Assembly (NCBI GenBank): GCA_045587545.1
Contig: JAZNCN010000010.1
Location: 124,001 to 188,000, forward strand
Direction: 5' to 3'
Source of the DNA: Caccoplasma_A sp045587545
Lineage (GTDB): Bacteria > Bacteroidota > Bacteroidia > Bacteroidales > G3-4614
DNA length: 64,000 nucleotides
Positions 9,903-18,812 of this stretch are shown one piece after another. The notes beneath the pieces were generated by a model, which made no database searches, was not told the DNA's origin, and saw only the letters and a list, made by a program, of their open reading frames with translations. Every line of letters starts with the position of its first letter. Position 1 is the stretch's first letter. The translations under genes were made by a program, and so were the position numbers.

Positions 9903-10487
9903 ATGAGAAAGTTGGTTTTTGCAACAAATAACAAGCATAAATTAGATGAGGCTCGTAAAATCTTAAATGGTTCAGTAGAGGTTTTATCTCTTGCCGATAT
10001 TGATTGTGATGCTGATATTCCGGAGACAGCCGATACGCTTGAAGGTAATGCACTTATAAAAGCTCGTTATGTAAAAGAGCATTTCGGATATGATTGTTTT
10101 GCCGATGATACCGGATTATTGGTTGATGCTCTTGATGGAGCTCCGGGTGTATATTCTGCACGATATGCAGGAGAAGATTGTAACTCCCAAAAAAACATGG
10201 AGAAATTGCTTGTTGAATTAGAAGGTGTTGATAATAGACGTGCTGCATTTGTAACATGTATAGCCCTTTTGTTGCGTGGAGGCGAGCATATATTTAAAGG
10301 AGAAATAGCCGGTATTATAACCGAAGTGGCAAAAGGAGATGCAGGTTTTGGATATGACCCCATATTTATGCCTTTTGAATATGATAAAACATTTGCAGAG
10401 TTGGGAGATGATATAAAAAACAAGATAAGTCATAGAGCAAGAGCCATGGAGCAACTTGCAAAATTTATAAATAATCTTATTGATTAA
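9903..10487 (+). CDS. rdgB: XTP/dITP diphosphatase (RdgB/HAM1 family)
   Basis: Non-canonical purine NTP pyrophosphatase that hydrolyses ITP, dITP and XTP to monophosphates, keeping deaminated purines out of nucleic acids. 194 residues, normal length. Motifs: FATNNKHKLDEA at the N-terminus (substrate P-loop), FADDTGLLVDALDGAPGVYSARYAG at 66-90 (split here as the catalytic aspartates 68-69 and the GVYSARYAG base-binding segment), and GFGYDPIF and SHRARAM near the C-terminus. It lies 60 bases after the DUF2807 gene and 8 bases before porZ. Confidence 0.95.
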   Translation: MRKLVFATNNKHKLDEARKILNGSVEVLSLADIDCDADIPETADTLEGNALIKARYVKEHFGYDCFADDTGLLVDALDGAPGVYSARYAGEDCNSQKNMEKLLVELEGVDNRRAAFVTCIALLLRGGEHIFKGEIAGIITEVAKGDAGFGYDPIFMPFEYDKTFAELGDDIKNKISHRARAMEQLAKFINNLID

Positions 10488-10495
10488 TTCTCTGA

Positions 10496-12847
10496 ATGAA
10501 CAATTATATGAAAAGAGTATTCATAGCTTTGATATTAATGTTTATCTCTGTAACAACAGTAGTTGCACAGTCTGAGATGTTTGAGTGGAAGATGTATTCT
10601 GCTTTTGACAACCCTAAACAAATTATAGAAGGTAAGAACTATATATATATTCTTGCTGATGGATATTTGTATTCATATGATGAGAACTATAATGAAGTAA
10701 GAGAGATTACAAAAGATAATCTTCTGTCAGATACAGAGGTCTCTTTGATAAAATATAATTATGAAAGGGATATACTGGTAGTTGCATATTCAAACAGCAA
10801 TATAGATATTATTACTAAGGGTAGAACATATAATATCCCATATCTCAAAGAGGCTGTAATGACGACATCAAAGTCAATAAACAATATAAATTTCGTAAAT
10901 GAAAGAGATGAAATTTATGTATCAACGGATTTTGGAATAGTTATTATAAATAGTAAAAAGTTTGAGATTAAAACGACTTTTGACCTAAAATTAAAAATTC
11001 TTGATGCAACATATTTAGAAAATAAATATGTAATGATTGATGAAGAGCGATATTTGAGTAGTTGCTTTGAGAATAATATTCCATATGAAATAAACAATTG
11101 GGAGACTATTTACAAGTTTCCTACCATTCCAAAGAACATATTGTCTGTATCAGGAGTATTATGGATTCAAACAGCCGGAGAAATTTGGATATATACCCAA
11201 AGTGCAGGAGTTGAAAATGTAGCTTACGGTAAGTATAATTTTATGGAGCAAAACTTAGAAGGAGATATTTATACTTATGGGGCTAACTCAACAATTGAGA
11301 CTTTCTCGCCCGATGCAACCTCTAAAGATAAGATAGTATTACCATCGTATATAAAATATAAGCCTATATCATTGTCTTCAAATAACAAACAGAATCAATA
11401 TTGGTTATTAAGCAATAATGCCATAGCATCATATAAACGCGGAGAAGATAGCTTTACATTAACCGATACCATACCTATGGTTAATGAGTTGGCAGTATCA
11501 ATATCTTATTCGCTGTCAATTTTGGGAGAAACTCTCTATTGTCTCCCTGCAGGAATATGTTTAGATAATGAAGATCAGTCTTCTCCATACGATAATATCT
11601 CATATCTAAAAGATTATAGATGGAACAATATATATGGTATTAATGTTCCGAGTCCTAAAGATAAGCCTGCAAATGTAGACAACTTTAAACTCCCATCAAA
11701 ATTGGCGATACACCCCGATAACGATGAGATTGCTTACGTTGGGACGTGGTTTGATGGATTATATAAATTTGAAAAAGGGAAGTATAAAGAGAATTGGAAC
11801 TATATGAATAGTCCCATAGTAGGAGTTGGAAATAACTATGCAAACCAATTAAGTTGTTTGTCTTTTGATAACAACCGTAATTTATGGATGACAAGTTTTA
11901 GCTCTGAACAGGCTGTTTTGATATTAAAACCAGATGGTAAATGGGTGGTATATGAGCACATAGAGCCTTTGATTGATCAAAAATATATGTGCAATATGAT
12001 ACACCCGAAACAATCTGCAACCAAGTGGTTTATCTCAAATGACCCTACAAAGTCATTTCTACTTGCACTCAATATTAATGGTACAATCGAAAATGTAAGA
12101 GATGATAAATATAAAAAATTCTCAACTTTTACCGATCAGGACGGTAAAACCATAGATGCAACATCTTATTTTTGTATAGAAGAAGATTTTGATGGCAAAT
12201 TATGGATAGGAACAGACAGAGGACCTATAATATTAACCCGTCCCGATAATTTCAACAATTCTAATTTTACATGCCAAAGGGTAAAGATTGCCCGTAATGA
12301 TGGTACTAATAATGCTGATCTTTTGCTTGACGATGCAATTGTAAGAGCCATAAAAGTAGATGGTGCAAATTGTAAATGGATAGGAACATTTGGTAATGGT
12401 GCTTATCTGTTGAGTCCTGATGGCTTAGAGACTATATATCATTTTACAACTGATAATTCGTTGCTCCCCTCAAACAACATCTATGACTTAGCAATAAATC
12501 AAACAAGCGGGGAGGTCTTTTTTGCAACTGATAAGGGATTGGTTTCATATAGAGCTGAGGCTGCCGAGGCTCAAGAAGATTACGAAAACATATATGCATT
12601 CCCAAATCCTGTCCGCCCCGAACATACAGGAGTAATAACCATTACAGGACTAATGTTTAATTCACTTGTAAAAATTACCGATACTGTTGGAAATTTAATA
12701 TATCAAGACTATTCTCAAGGAGGACAAATAGTATGGGACGGAAATGCTACCAATGGAAAGCGAGTTAAGAGTGGAGTCTATTATGTATGGGCTTCCTCAT
12801 CAGATGGTAAAGAGGGGGTTGTAACCAAGATAGTTTTTATTAATTAA
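10496..12847 (+). CDS. porZ: PorZ-like T9SS protein with beta-propellers and C-terminal sorting domain
   Basis: 783-residue exported protein resembling PorZ, the surface part of the T9SS attachment complex that in Porphyromonas presents anionic lipopolysaccharide to the sortase PorU. Signal peptide in the first 26 residues (from Met5: MKRVFIALILMF ... VVAQ). Two seven-bladed propeller regions are suggested by repeated segments such as DGYLYSYDENYNEVREIT, NNRNLWMTSF, DGKLWIGTDRGPII and NCKWIGTFGNGAYLLSPDG. The last 85 residues form a T9SS type-A C-terminal domain beginning AFPNPVRPEH. Length and layout match PorZ (about 780). A plain two-component-type propeller protein is the alternative. It ends before a strong bidirectional terminator. 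Confidence 0.8.
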   Translation: MNNYMKRVFIALILMFISVTTVVAQSEMFEWKMYSAFDNPKQIIEGKNYIYILADGYLYSYDENYNEVREITKDNLLSDTEVSLIKYNYERDILVVAYSNSNIDIITKGRTYNIPYLKEAVMTTSKSINNINFVNERDEIYVSTDFGIVIINSKKFEIKTTFDLKLKILDATYLENKYVMIDEERYLSSCFENNIPYEINNWETIYKFPTIPKNILSVSGVLWIQTAGEIWIYTQSAGVENVAYGKYNFMEQNLEGDIYTYGANSTIETFSPDATSKDKIVLPSYIKYKPISLSSNNKQNQYWLLSNNAIASYKRGEDSFTLTDTIPMVNELAVSISYSLSILGETLYCLPAGICLDNEDQSSPYDNISYLKDYRWNNIYGINVPSPKDKPANVDNFKLPSKLAIHPDNDEIAYVGTWFDGLYKFEKGKYKENWNYMNSPIVGVGNNYANQLSCLSFDNNRNLWMTSFSSEQAVLILKPDGKWVVYEHIEPLIDQKYMCNMIHPKQSATKWFISNDPTKSFLLALNINGTIENVRDDKYKKFSTFTDQDGKTIDATSYFCIEEDFDGKLWIGTDRGPIILTRPDNFNNSNFTCQRVKIARNDGTNNADLLLDDAIVRAIKVDGANCKWIGTFGNGAYLLSPDGLETIYHFTTDNSLLPSNNIYDLAINQTSGEVFFATDKGLVSYRAEAAEAQEDYENIYAFPNPVRPEHTGVITITGLMFNSLVKITDTVGNLIYQDYSQGGQIVWDGNATNGKRVKSGVYYVWASSSDGKEGVVTKIVFIN

Positions 12848-12877
12848 GAATATTTGAATTAACATATAATTTCTATT

Positions 12878-12917
12878 ATACTGATGGTAAGAATGATTAC
12901 ATTCTTACCATCAGTAT
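12878..12917. terminator. Bidirectional terminator between porZ and the repressor gene
   Basis: Perfect 18-bp inverted repeat (left arm 12878-12895, right arm 12900-12917) with the 4-base loop atta. The repressor stop codon lies within the loop and its last five sense codons are in the right arm, so the palindrome is partly coding. T-rich sequence flanks both sides. Confidence 0.88.
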
Positions 12918-13592
12918 TTGTTTATATATTCTTATAATATCGTTTCTTTTAATTATAAAATCAGGGTACTCTTCGCTATTTATGGCTCTTGCTAAAAAGT
13001 CTTCTCCTTGCCTTAACAGAATTCGGGCAATCATACCATTACTATAAGTGTCAATTACATAAAGTTTTCCCGGTATAGGATTCTCTTCGCCTTGAGGATA
13101 ACTCCACAATGCAATCATATCTCCTTTTTGGTAATTAGGATATAATGAATCGTCCTGTATTCTATACCATAAAGATATAGGAGTATTATGAATCTGAATA
13201 GAAGAAATTTCAGTAATATTATTCTCGTCATTTAGATATTCTAAAACATCTAATTGAGGATTGCGGGCTAATGTAGATGGTACAATAGGAGCAAAATTAC
13301 CTATGTCGTTTTCAATATTGGTTGCAATTCCTATAACATAATCAGAGGTTGTCTTCTTTTCTTCCGCTTTCTGCTTAAATATCTCCCCTTCTCCTGTCAA
13401 GAGCCATTCGGCAGAGATGTTTGGGAAAGCATGCATAATTTTCTCTAACGTACTATAATTGGGTTTTGACCCCCTCTCTATGTCATTAAATGTTGTACTT
13501 GATATCCCTATTTGCTCGGCGAACGAACGTCCGCTCTTAAAATTTAAAAACTTTCTCAGATAGCTAATCCTTTTATTTATAGATGTATCCAT
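12897..13592 (-). CDS. XRE-family repressor with S24-like C-terminal domain
   Basis: 231 residues. Residues about 7-60 form a helix-turn-helix (RSFAEQIGISSTTFNDIERGSKPNYSTL read in pieces: FAEQIGIS, then FNDIERG). The C-terminal half has the LexA/CI fold signature QDDSLYPNYQKGDMIA, with the serine of the S24 dyad at 149, but the place where the catalytic lysine is expected (NGMIARILLR, about 186-194) has Ala-Arg. Self-cleavage is therefore doubtful; this half may serve only for dimerisation or ligand sensing. No phage genes are nearby, so it is a solitary regulator, a kind common in Bacteroidales. Its last codons lie in the terminator palindrome. Confidence 0.85.
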   Translation of the reverse strand: MDTSINKRISYLRKFLNFKSGRSFAEQIGISSTTFNDIERGSKPNYSTLEKIMHAFPNISAEWLLTGEGEIFKQKAEEKKTTSDYVIGIATNIENDIGNFAPIVPSTLARNPQLDVLEYLNDENNITEISSIQIHNTPISLWYRIQDDSLYPNYQKGDMIALWSYPQGEENPIPGKLYVIDTYSNGMIARILLRQGEDFLARAINSEEYPDFIIKRNDIIRIYKQILMVRM

Positions 13593-13945
13593 ATCTTATA
13601 GTTTATTTATTTCTTTAAATAATGTTAAAAATAAAAACAAAACACATTAAAAACTTGTTTATGATGTGTAAAGCTGATATATTTGTCCGCATAAAACATC
13701 AATAAATACAAAAATGTAAGTAATTCTGTTCAAATGCAAAGTAACAATAAAATATAGAGATATCAAAATGGAATAAAAAAAATTAATTTAAAATTTTTCA
13801 AATCGGTAAAATTTATTTTTAAACTAATAAATTTGTGCCTTAAAAAATAAGGCAATTACTTAAATAAGGATTATTTATACGGACAAAATGAACATTGTAT
13901 TTTAGAGTTTGTTTTTCATAGTAGCCACCTATAAATATTCATATT
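13593..13945. other. 353-bp intergenic region between repressor and sigma factor
   Basis: Very AT-rich and without coding potential. It holds two plus-strand -7-like elements: TATATTTG at 13678-13685, with CTTG 20 bp upstream (13654-13657), and TAAATTTG at 13828-13835 with no clear -33. The second is followed by a small hairpin (tgcctta / taaggca, 13836-13854). I see no RNA gene. Confidence 0.5.
13654..13685 (+). promoter_or_regulatory. Candidate promoter reading toward the sigma factor gene
   Basis: CTTG at 13654-13657, a 20-bp spacer and TATATTTG at 13678-13685 fit the Bacteroidetes consensus with one -33 mismatch. It would give a leader of about 250 bases. The alternative TAAATTTG at 13828 is nearer the gene but lacks a -33 box. 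Confidence 0.45.
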
Positions 13946-14454
13946 ATGGATAAAGGTATTGATTTATTTCAAGATAGATTGTTAGAGATTCAAGATAATC
14001 TTTACAATTTTGCTTATATGCTGACATCTGATAAAGAGGAGGCAAAAGATTTATTGCAAGACACAACGTTAAAGGCTCTTGATAATCGTGATAAATAATT
14101 GATAATATAAATTTCAAGGGTTGGGTTTTTACTATAATGCGTAATATATTTATAAACAACTATCGCAGGGTAGTACGTAACCAAACAATGATTGACCAAA
14201 CAGAGGATTTATATCATCTAAACTTACCGCAAGAGTCAGGTTTTGATACTCCCGAAGGAAGTTTTACTGTAAAAGAGATAGGAAAGGCCATTGCAAGTTT
14301 CTCTGATGAGTATCGCATTCCTTTCTCAATGCACGTAACAGGGTATAAGTATCACGAAATTGCAGCATATATGAAACTTCCTTTGGGAACTGTTAAGAGT
14401 AGAATCTTTTTTGCTCGCCAAAGGCTACAGAATATTCTTAAAGATTACAGATAG
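13946..14454 (+). pseudogene. ECF-type sigma-70 factor, broken by a frameshift
   Basis: Two pieces of one sigma factor lie in different frames. The first (ATG 13946, stop 14096-14098) encodes 50 residues of region 2 (LYNFAYMLTSDKEEAKDLLQDT). The second, in the +2 frame from about 14099, continues with DNINFKGWVFTIMRN and runs to the stop at 14452-14454, covering the rest of region 2 and region 4 (HEIAAYMKLPLGTVKSRIFFARQRL). Adding one base near 14096-14099 restores a protein of about 169 residues, the normal family length. The rest looks undecayed. It may be a recent mutation, an assembly error or a programmed frameshift. The 3' end overlaps the convergent PHP gene by 17 bases. Confidence 0.85.
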
Positions 14455-15280
14455 GGTTTTCAATCCATTTGCCACTCTTTAATTGCATTGTATATTTAAA
14501 ACCTGCATCTCTTAAAAGAGCAAAAGTGGTATCATATCCCTTTTTAATATAAGAGTGGATATGAGCATCACTATTAACAACGACAGGAATATTAAGTTTT
14601 TTAAGAAGCTTAAAATGTTGTGCATTAGGGAATAGAAAGCCTTTTGATTCAAAAGCTTTTGTATTAATCTCAACTATTACGTGTTTATTGGCTATAAAAT
14701 TAAAATAGTCATTAATAATATCGCAATACCATTTTGATGAAGTTATTCCGTTTTTATATGACGATGCATTCATTGATATTTTATCGGCATGACCAATAAA
14801 ATCATACCCTCCACAATTAATCATCTTAATCATATTTTCAAAATATTTTTCTACTACATAGCGAATGTCTCCCTCATAGTGTGAATCAATTATGTCTTTA
14901 AATTTTGAGGAACTTCCATCAATATCAAAAAATTCTCCTTTTTGATTTGGAATGAAATGGATAGATGCTATTCGGTAGTCAAGAGCCATATCTCTGAAAT
15001 ATGGAACTGATGCATTCCATTCATCTCCTAAGTAATCAATCTCCATGCCGGTGTATATTTCAATCACATCTTCATACCTCTTTTTAAGATTGTTCATCTC
15101 TTCAATATATTCGCAGATTCTATCTGCTTTCATATTGCATGATGATTTTATGGGCAAAGGCGAATGAGGGGATACTCCGTATGAAGAGAATTCCCAAAGT
15201 ATAGCAGTAGTAATAAACTCCTCTATGTTGCTACGTCCGTCGCAGAATGGAGTATGGGAGTGGTAGTTTGTATAATTCAT
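14438..15280 (-). CDS. PHP-domain phosphoesterase, histidinol-phosphatase type (HisJ/HisK-like)
   Basis: 280-residue cytoplasmic metal-dependent phosphoesterase. Metal-binding motifs of the PHP fold are visible: NYHSHTPFCDGRSN at the start (H7, H9, D14 region), EIYTGMEIDYLG near 75, IASIHFI near 105, FIGHADKIS near 165 and VVNSDAHIHSY near 235. The closest known activity is histidinol-phosphatase, but no his genes are present here and related proteins act on other phosphates. Its ATG overlaps the RNase R stop as ATGA, so translation is coupled. The C-terminal codons run antisense to the end of the sigma factor gene. Confidence 0.85.
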   Translation of the reverse strand: MNYTNYHSHTPFCDGRSNIEEFITTAILWEFSSYGVSPHSPLPIKSSCNMKADRICEYIEEMNNLKKRYEDVIEIYTGMEIDYLGDEWNASVPYFRDMALDYRIASIHFIPNQKGEFFDIDGSSSKFKDIIDSHYEGDIRYVVEKYFENMIKMINCGGYDFIGHADKISMNASSYKNGITSSKWYCDIINDYFNFIANKHVIVEINTKAFESKGFLFPNAQHFKLLKKLNIPVVVNSDAHIHSYIKKGYDTTFALLRDAGFKYTMQLKSGKWIENPICNL

Positions 15281-17427
15281 TTATTGGCTATTGAAAAATC
15301 AATCAAACGACGTTCCAAATCAACTTTTGCAATAACAATCTTCATTTTATCCCCCAAACGATATTCCTTATGTAAAGAGCGTCCGCGAGCGCAGTAGTTC
15401 TTTTCGTCAAATTCGTAATAATCGTCTTCAAAGTCGCGGAAAGGAATCATTCCTTCACATTTATTTTCGTCAATTTCAACGTATATTCCAAATTTGTTTA
15501 TTCCCGATATCGTTCCGTCAAAAACCATTCCTATTCTATCTCCAAGATATTCTGCTTGTTTATACTTAATAGAGGCTCTTTCAGCATTTGCTGCAATAAT
15601 CTCCATATCAGATGAGTGTTTGCAGGCATCTTCAAGATTGTTTTCGTTTACGCTCCTTCCGCCATCAAGATATCGTTCAAGTAAGCGATGTACCATCATA
15701 TCGGGATAACGGCGTATGGGTGATGTAAAATGAGTGTAATAAGGGAATGCCAACCCATAGTGCCCAATATTTTTTGTGGAATATATTGCTTTTGCCATAG
15801 CTCTGATGGTTATGGTTTCAATTAAATTTGCCTCAGGACGTTTTTTGGCATCGGCAAGCATATTTTTAATTGAGTTTGTAAGTTGGTTGCGTGTTCCATC
15901 TGCTTTAAGAGTATAACCCAAACGGCGAACAAATTTGGCAACATCTTCCATCTTAACACTATCCGGAAGATCGTGTACCCGATATACAAATGCTTTTTTA
16001 GATTTTCCCTTTTCTACCTTACCTATTTTCTCGGCAACGGTACGGTTTGCTAATAGCATAAACTCTTCAATAAGTTTATTTGCCTCTTTACTCTCTTTGA
16101 AATATACACTTATGGGCTTTCCTTTTTCGTCAATTTCAAAACGTACTTCGCATCGGTCAAAATCTATAGAACCATTTTTAAAACGCTTATCTCGTAGCTT
16201 TTGGGCAAGTTGGTTAAGTTTTAAAATATCTTCGCAATATTCACCATCTTTAGAGTCAATAATCATTTGGGCCTCTTCATAAGCAAAGCGTCTTACAGAG
16301 CGAATAACGGTTCGTACAATACGCGAATTTATTATTTCAGCCTCTTCGTTAAGTTCAAAAACGGCAGAGAAGGCGAGTTTGTCCTCGTTAGGACGCAACG
16401 AACATAAGTTATTGCATAATCTTTCAGGGAGCATGGGAATGGTGCGGTCAACCAAATATACCGAAGTTGCTCGTTTGAAAGCCTCTTTGTCAATAACCGA
16501 GTCGGGTTGCACATAATATGTAACGTCAGCAATATGTACGCCAACTTCAAAGTTGCCGTTATCTAACTTTTTAATGGATAGTGCATCATCAAAATCCTTA
16601 GCATCTTTTGGGTCTATTGTAAATGTATTTACTCCCCTGAAATCCTCTCGACGCGAAATCTCATCTTTTGTAATCTCCTCCGATATTTTATCGGCAGCAG
16701 CCTCAACATTTTCAGGATATTTGTATGGTAATCCAAATTCCGCAAGAATTGCATGCATTTCAGTATTGTTTTCGCCAGGAGTACCAAGTATGTCAATAAC
16801 CTCTCCTTCCGGGTTTGAGGCCATATGATCCCATGATATAATTCTTACTATAGCCTTATCTCCGTTTTTACCTCCCTTAAGTTTATCAAGCGGAATATAT
16901 ATATCTTTCTCAAGGGTTTTGTTATTTGTAGTTAAAAATGCATAGTGCTTTTTAACTTCTAAAACTCCTACGAAGTTATTTTCGGCACGTTCAACTATCT
17001 CATATATACGAGCTTCAAACTCTTTGCTTATGCGCTTTTTAATTAGAGAGTATTTTACGCGGTCTCCAGATAAAGCATTTAAAGAATATTCTTCTTTAAC
17101 AAAGATAGGCGTACCATCTCCATCAGGGATAACCGAAAGTCCATTCCATTTCCGTTGAAAAGTTCCTTCATATAAATCTTTTTTAGGATTGCATCTGTAC
17201 CTGCCCGGATCTGTTTCAGTCAAAAACATCTCCTTTTGCAATTTACTCAATATATGAGCTATCTCAATTTTTGCAGGTTCGCTTTTAACACCTATACCTC
17301 TTGCAACCTGTTTATAATTATATATTTGAGTAGGTCGTTCTTTAAAAAACTTTTCAATACGTCTAATCATCTCATTTTTTGTAAGACGACCACTTGCAGC
17401 TCCTTTTTTCTTTTTACTTTTAGCCAT
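15277..17427 (-). CDS. rnr: Ribonuclease R (RNB family 3'-5' exoribonuclease)
   Basis: 716-residue processive exoribonuclease for structured RNA, mRNA decay and rRNA quality control. Domain order: lysine-rich start, winged helix (residues about 15-75), cold-shock domains (about 85-220), RNB catalytic domain opening with TIDPKDAKDFDDALS (about 270-285, Mg-binding aspartates), and a C-terminal S1 domain (GTISGINKFGIYVEIDENKCEGMIPF read in pieces, about 635-700). It lacks the long basic C-terminal tail of the E. coli enzyme. The terminal TGA overlaps the PHP ATG. It is divergent from ftsX across 210 bases. Confidence 0.96.
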   Translation of the reverse strand: MAKSKKKKGAASGRLTKNEMIRRIEKFFKERPTQIYNYKQVARGIGVKSEPAKIEIAHILSKLQKEMFLTETDPGRYRCNPKKDLYEGTFQRKWNGLSVIPDGDGTPIFVKEEYSLNALSGDRVKYSLIKKRISKEFEARIYEIVERAENNFVGVLEVKKHYAFLTTNNKTLEKDIYIPLDKLKGGKNGDKAIVRIISWDHMASNPEGEVIDILGTPGENNTEMHAILAEFGLPYKYPENVEAAADKISEEITKDEISRREDFRGVNTFTIDPKDAKDFDDALSIKKLDNGNFEVGVHIADVTYYVQPDSVIDKEAFKRATSVYLVDRTIPMLPERLCNNLCSLRPNEDKLAFSAVFELNEEAEIINSRIVRTVIRSVRRFAYEEAQMIIDSKDGEYCEDILKLNQLAQKLRDKRFKNGSIDFDRCEVRFEIDEKGKPISVYFKESKEANKLIEEFMLLANRTVAEKIGKVEKGKSKKAFVYRVHDLPDSVKMEDVAKFVRRLGYTLKADGTRNQLTNSIKNMLADAKKRPEANLIETITIRAMAKAIYSTKNIGHYGLAFPYYTHFTSPIRRYPDMMVHRLLERYLDGGRSVNENNLEDACKHSSDMEIIAANAERASIKYKQAEYLGDRIGMVFDGTISGINKFGIYVEIDENKCEGMIPFRDFEDDYYEFDEKNYCARGRSLHKEYRLGDKMKIVIAKVDLERRLIDFSIANK

Positions 17428-17560
17428 ATTCTCAGAATATTTTAATTAAGAAACTTTCTTTCTACAAAGAAAAATATAAAATTGAAAATTCCCAATTGCT
17501 TTAATGATAAAAATAACTAATTTTTTAACTTTTAAATAAGGTAAGAACGCAATTATTTTA

Positions 17561-17568
17561 TATTTTTG
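17561..17568 (+). promoter_or_regulatory. Candidate -7 box upstream of ftsX
   Basis: TATTTTTG matches TAnnTTTG, but no TTTG-like -33 box lies 19-21 bp upstream. It is 69 bases before the ftsX ATG and just ahead of a leader hairpin, so it is the best candidate for the ftsX-aroK operon. Confidence 0.4.
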
Positions 17569-17586
17569 CAAAAAATTTGGCTGAAT

Positions 17587-17611
17587 ATACCCTTTTGTAA
17601 GGGTATGTTTT
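17587..17611 (+). terminator. Terminator-like hairpin in the ftsX leader
   Basis: Perfect 8-bp stem (ataccctt / aagggtat, 17587-17594 and 17599-17606), 4-base loop, then g and five T. It lies between the candidate promoter and the ftsX start codon, where it could act as an attenuator or as a 5' stabilising hairpin. Confidence 0.5.
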
Positions 17612-17637
17612 TAATAATATGATTTATTGTAAAAATA

Positions 17638-18519
17638 ATGGAACAAAAAAAAGATAAACGCCCCTTCTCTTTTTTAAATGCCAGAGTTACTTCAACAATT
17701 AGTATATCGTTGGTTCTCTTCTTGTTAGGAATTGTGGTTTCAATGTCTATTTTGGGCACACAACTAACCAAATACGTGAAGGAGAATATGGGATTTTCTA
17801 TTGTTATAAAAGACTCGGCAAGTAAACGAGGCATAGAACAAGTTAAACGTGATCTTGATACAGCTCCATACGTTAAGGCAATTCAGTATATCTCAAAAGA
17901 AGATGCTCTTAAGGAGTTGGAACTTGAACTTGGAGAGAATCCCAAAGATTTGTTGGGATTTAATCCTCTGCAATCATCAATAGAGGTAAAACTCTCTGCC
18001 GAGTATGCAACTACTGATTCTTTATCATGGATTGAAGCCGAACTTAGACAACATACCGATGTGGTTGCAGAAGTAATATGTCAAAAAGATGTTATACAAG
18101 TCATAAACGATAATTTGAGGAAGGCTGAAATTATATTACTATCTATCTCAATTATACTGATGTTCATATCATTTGCTCTTATAAGCAATACAATTCGTTT
18201 GATGGCATACTCTCGCCGATTTTTGATACATACAATGAAATTGGTTGGAGCTACTCCGGGATTTATACGTCGTCCATTTATTGTAAGCAATATAATAGGG
18301 GGGATTATAGCTTCATTTATTGCAATAATTTTGCTTGGAGCATGTGCTTACTATTTGATAAGTGAGTTTGAAAATCTTGAAGTTCTTATAAACTATATTA
18401 CTATTGTTCAAGTATCAGTTATAGTTTTGTTATTAGGAGTTATTTTAACTGCTGTTTCGGCATTTTTTGCTGTTAATAAGTATATATCTATGGATAGAGA
18501 TGATCTCTATTATTTGTAA
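17638..18519 (+). CDS. ftsX: Cell division protein FtsX (ABC permease-like)
   Basis: 293-residue inner-membrane protein that, with the ATPase FtsE, transmits the division signal to peptidoglycan hydrolases. Layout matches FtsX: cytoplasmic N-terminus rich in lysine, TM1 (about 17-40), a periplasmic loop of about 120 residues (from MGFSIVIKDSAS), then three helices near 160-185, 215-240 and 255-280. The cytoplasmic loop has AYSRRFLIHTMKLVGATPGFIRRPF, of which MKLVGAT and FIRRPF are conserved. No ftsE is adjacent, as is common in Bacteroidetes. It heads an operon running to aroK; a secreted M23 peptidase gene, a possible kind of target, lies at 35831. Confidence 0.93.
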   Translation: MEQKKDKRPFSFLNARVTSTISISLVLFLLGIVVSMSILGTQLTKYVKENMGFSIVIKDSASKRGIEQVKRDLDTAPYVKAIQYISKEDALKELELELGENPKDLLGFNPLQSSIEVKLSAEYATTDSLSWIEAELRQHTDVVAEVICQKDVIQVINDNLRKAEIILLSISIILMFISFALISNTIRLMAYSRRFLIHTMKLVGATPGFIRRPFIVSNIIGGIIASFIAIILLGACAYYLISEFENLEVLINYITIVQVSVIVLLLGVILTAVSAFFAVNKYISMDRDDLYYL

Positions 18520-18530
18520 ATAATTATATT

Positions 18531-18812
18531 ATGGCAATAAAGAAATATATTAAAAAAGTAGAGGTTGCAAACGACGATATAAAAGATTTTGCACTTGGCA
18601 AAGTAAATTATATTCTTATTGCAATCTCGTTCATTGTTATTATTATAGGTCTTGCTCTTATGGCAGGAAGTAGTTCTGTTCCCGAACATTATAATCCTGA
18701 CATCTTTAGTTGGCGTCGTATAGTATTGGGCCCTACTATAGCATTCTTAGGATTTGTTTCAATTGTATTTGCGATTATGTATTGTAAAAAAGAGAAAAAG
18801 GGAGGTAAATAA
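18531..18812 (+). CDS. DUF3098 family small membrane protein
   Basis: 93 residues with two membrane helices (about 30-48 and 65-84) and a conserved intervening stretch (YNPDIFSWRRIVLGPTIAFLG). The FALG.VNYI entry to the first helix and the FSWRRI motif are typical of DUF3098. Function is unknown; in Bacteroidetes it is placed between ftsX and uppP, as here, which suggests an envelope role. Its last base is the first base of the uppP ATG (TAATG overlap). Confidence 0.88.
   Translation: MAIKKYIKKVEVANDDIKDFALGKVNYILIAISFIVIIIGLALMAGSSSVPEHYNPDIFSWRRIVLGPTIAFLGFVSIVFAIMYCKKEKKGGK

Noticed and set aside
12897..14454. Prophage or mobile element because of the phage-type repressor
   Set aside because: No integrase, structural or other phage genes and no flanking repeats were seen; neighbours are chromosomal.
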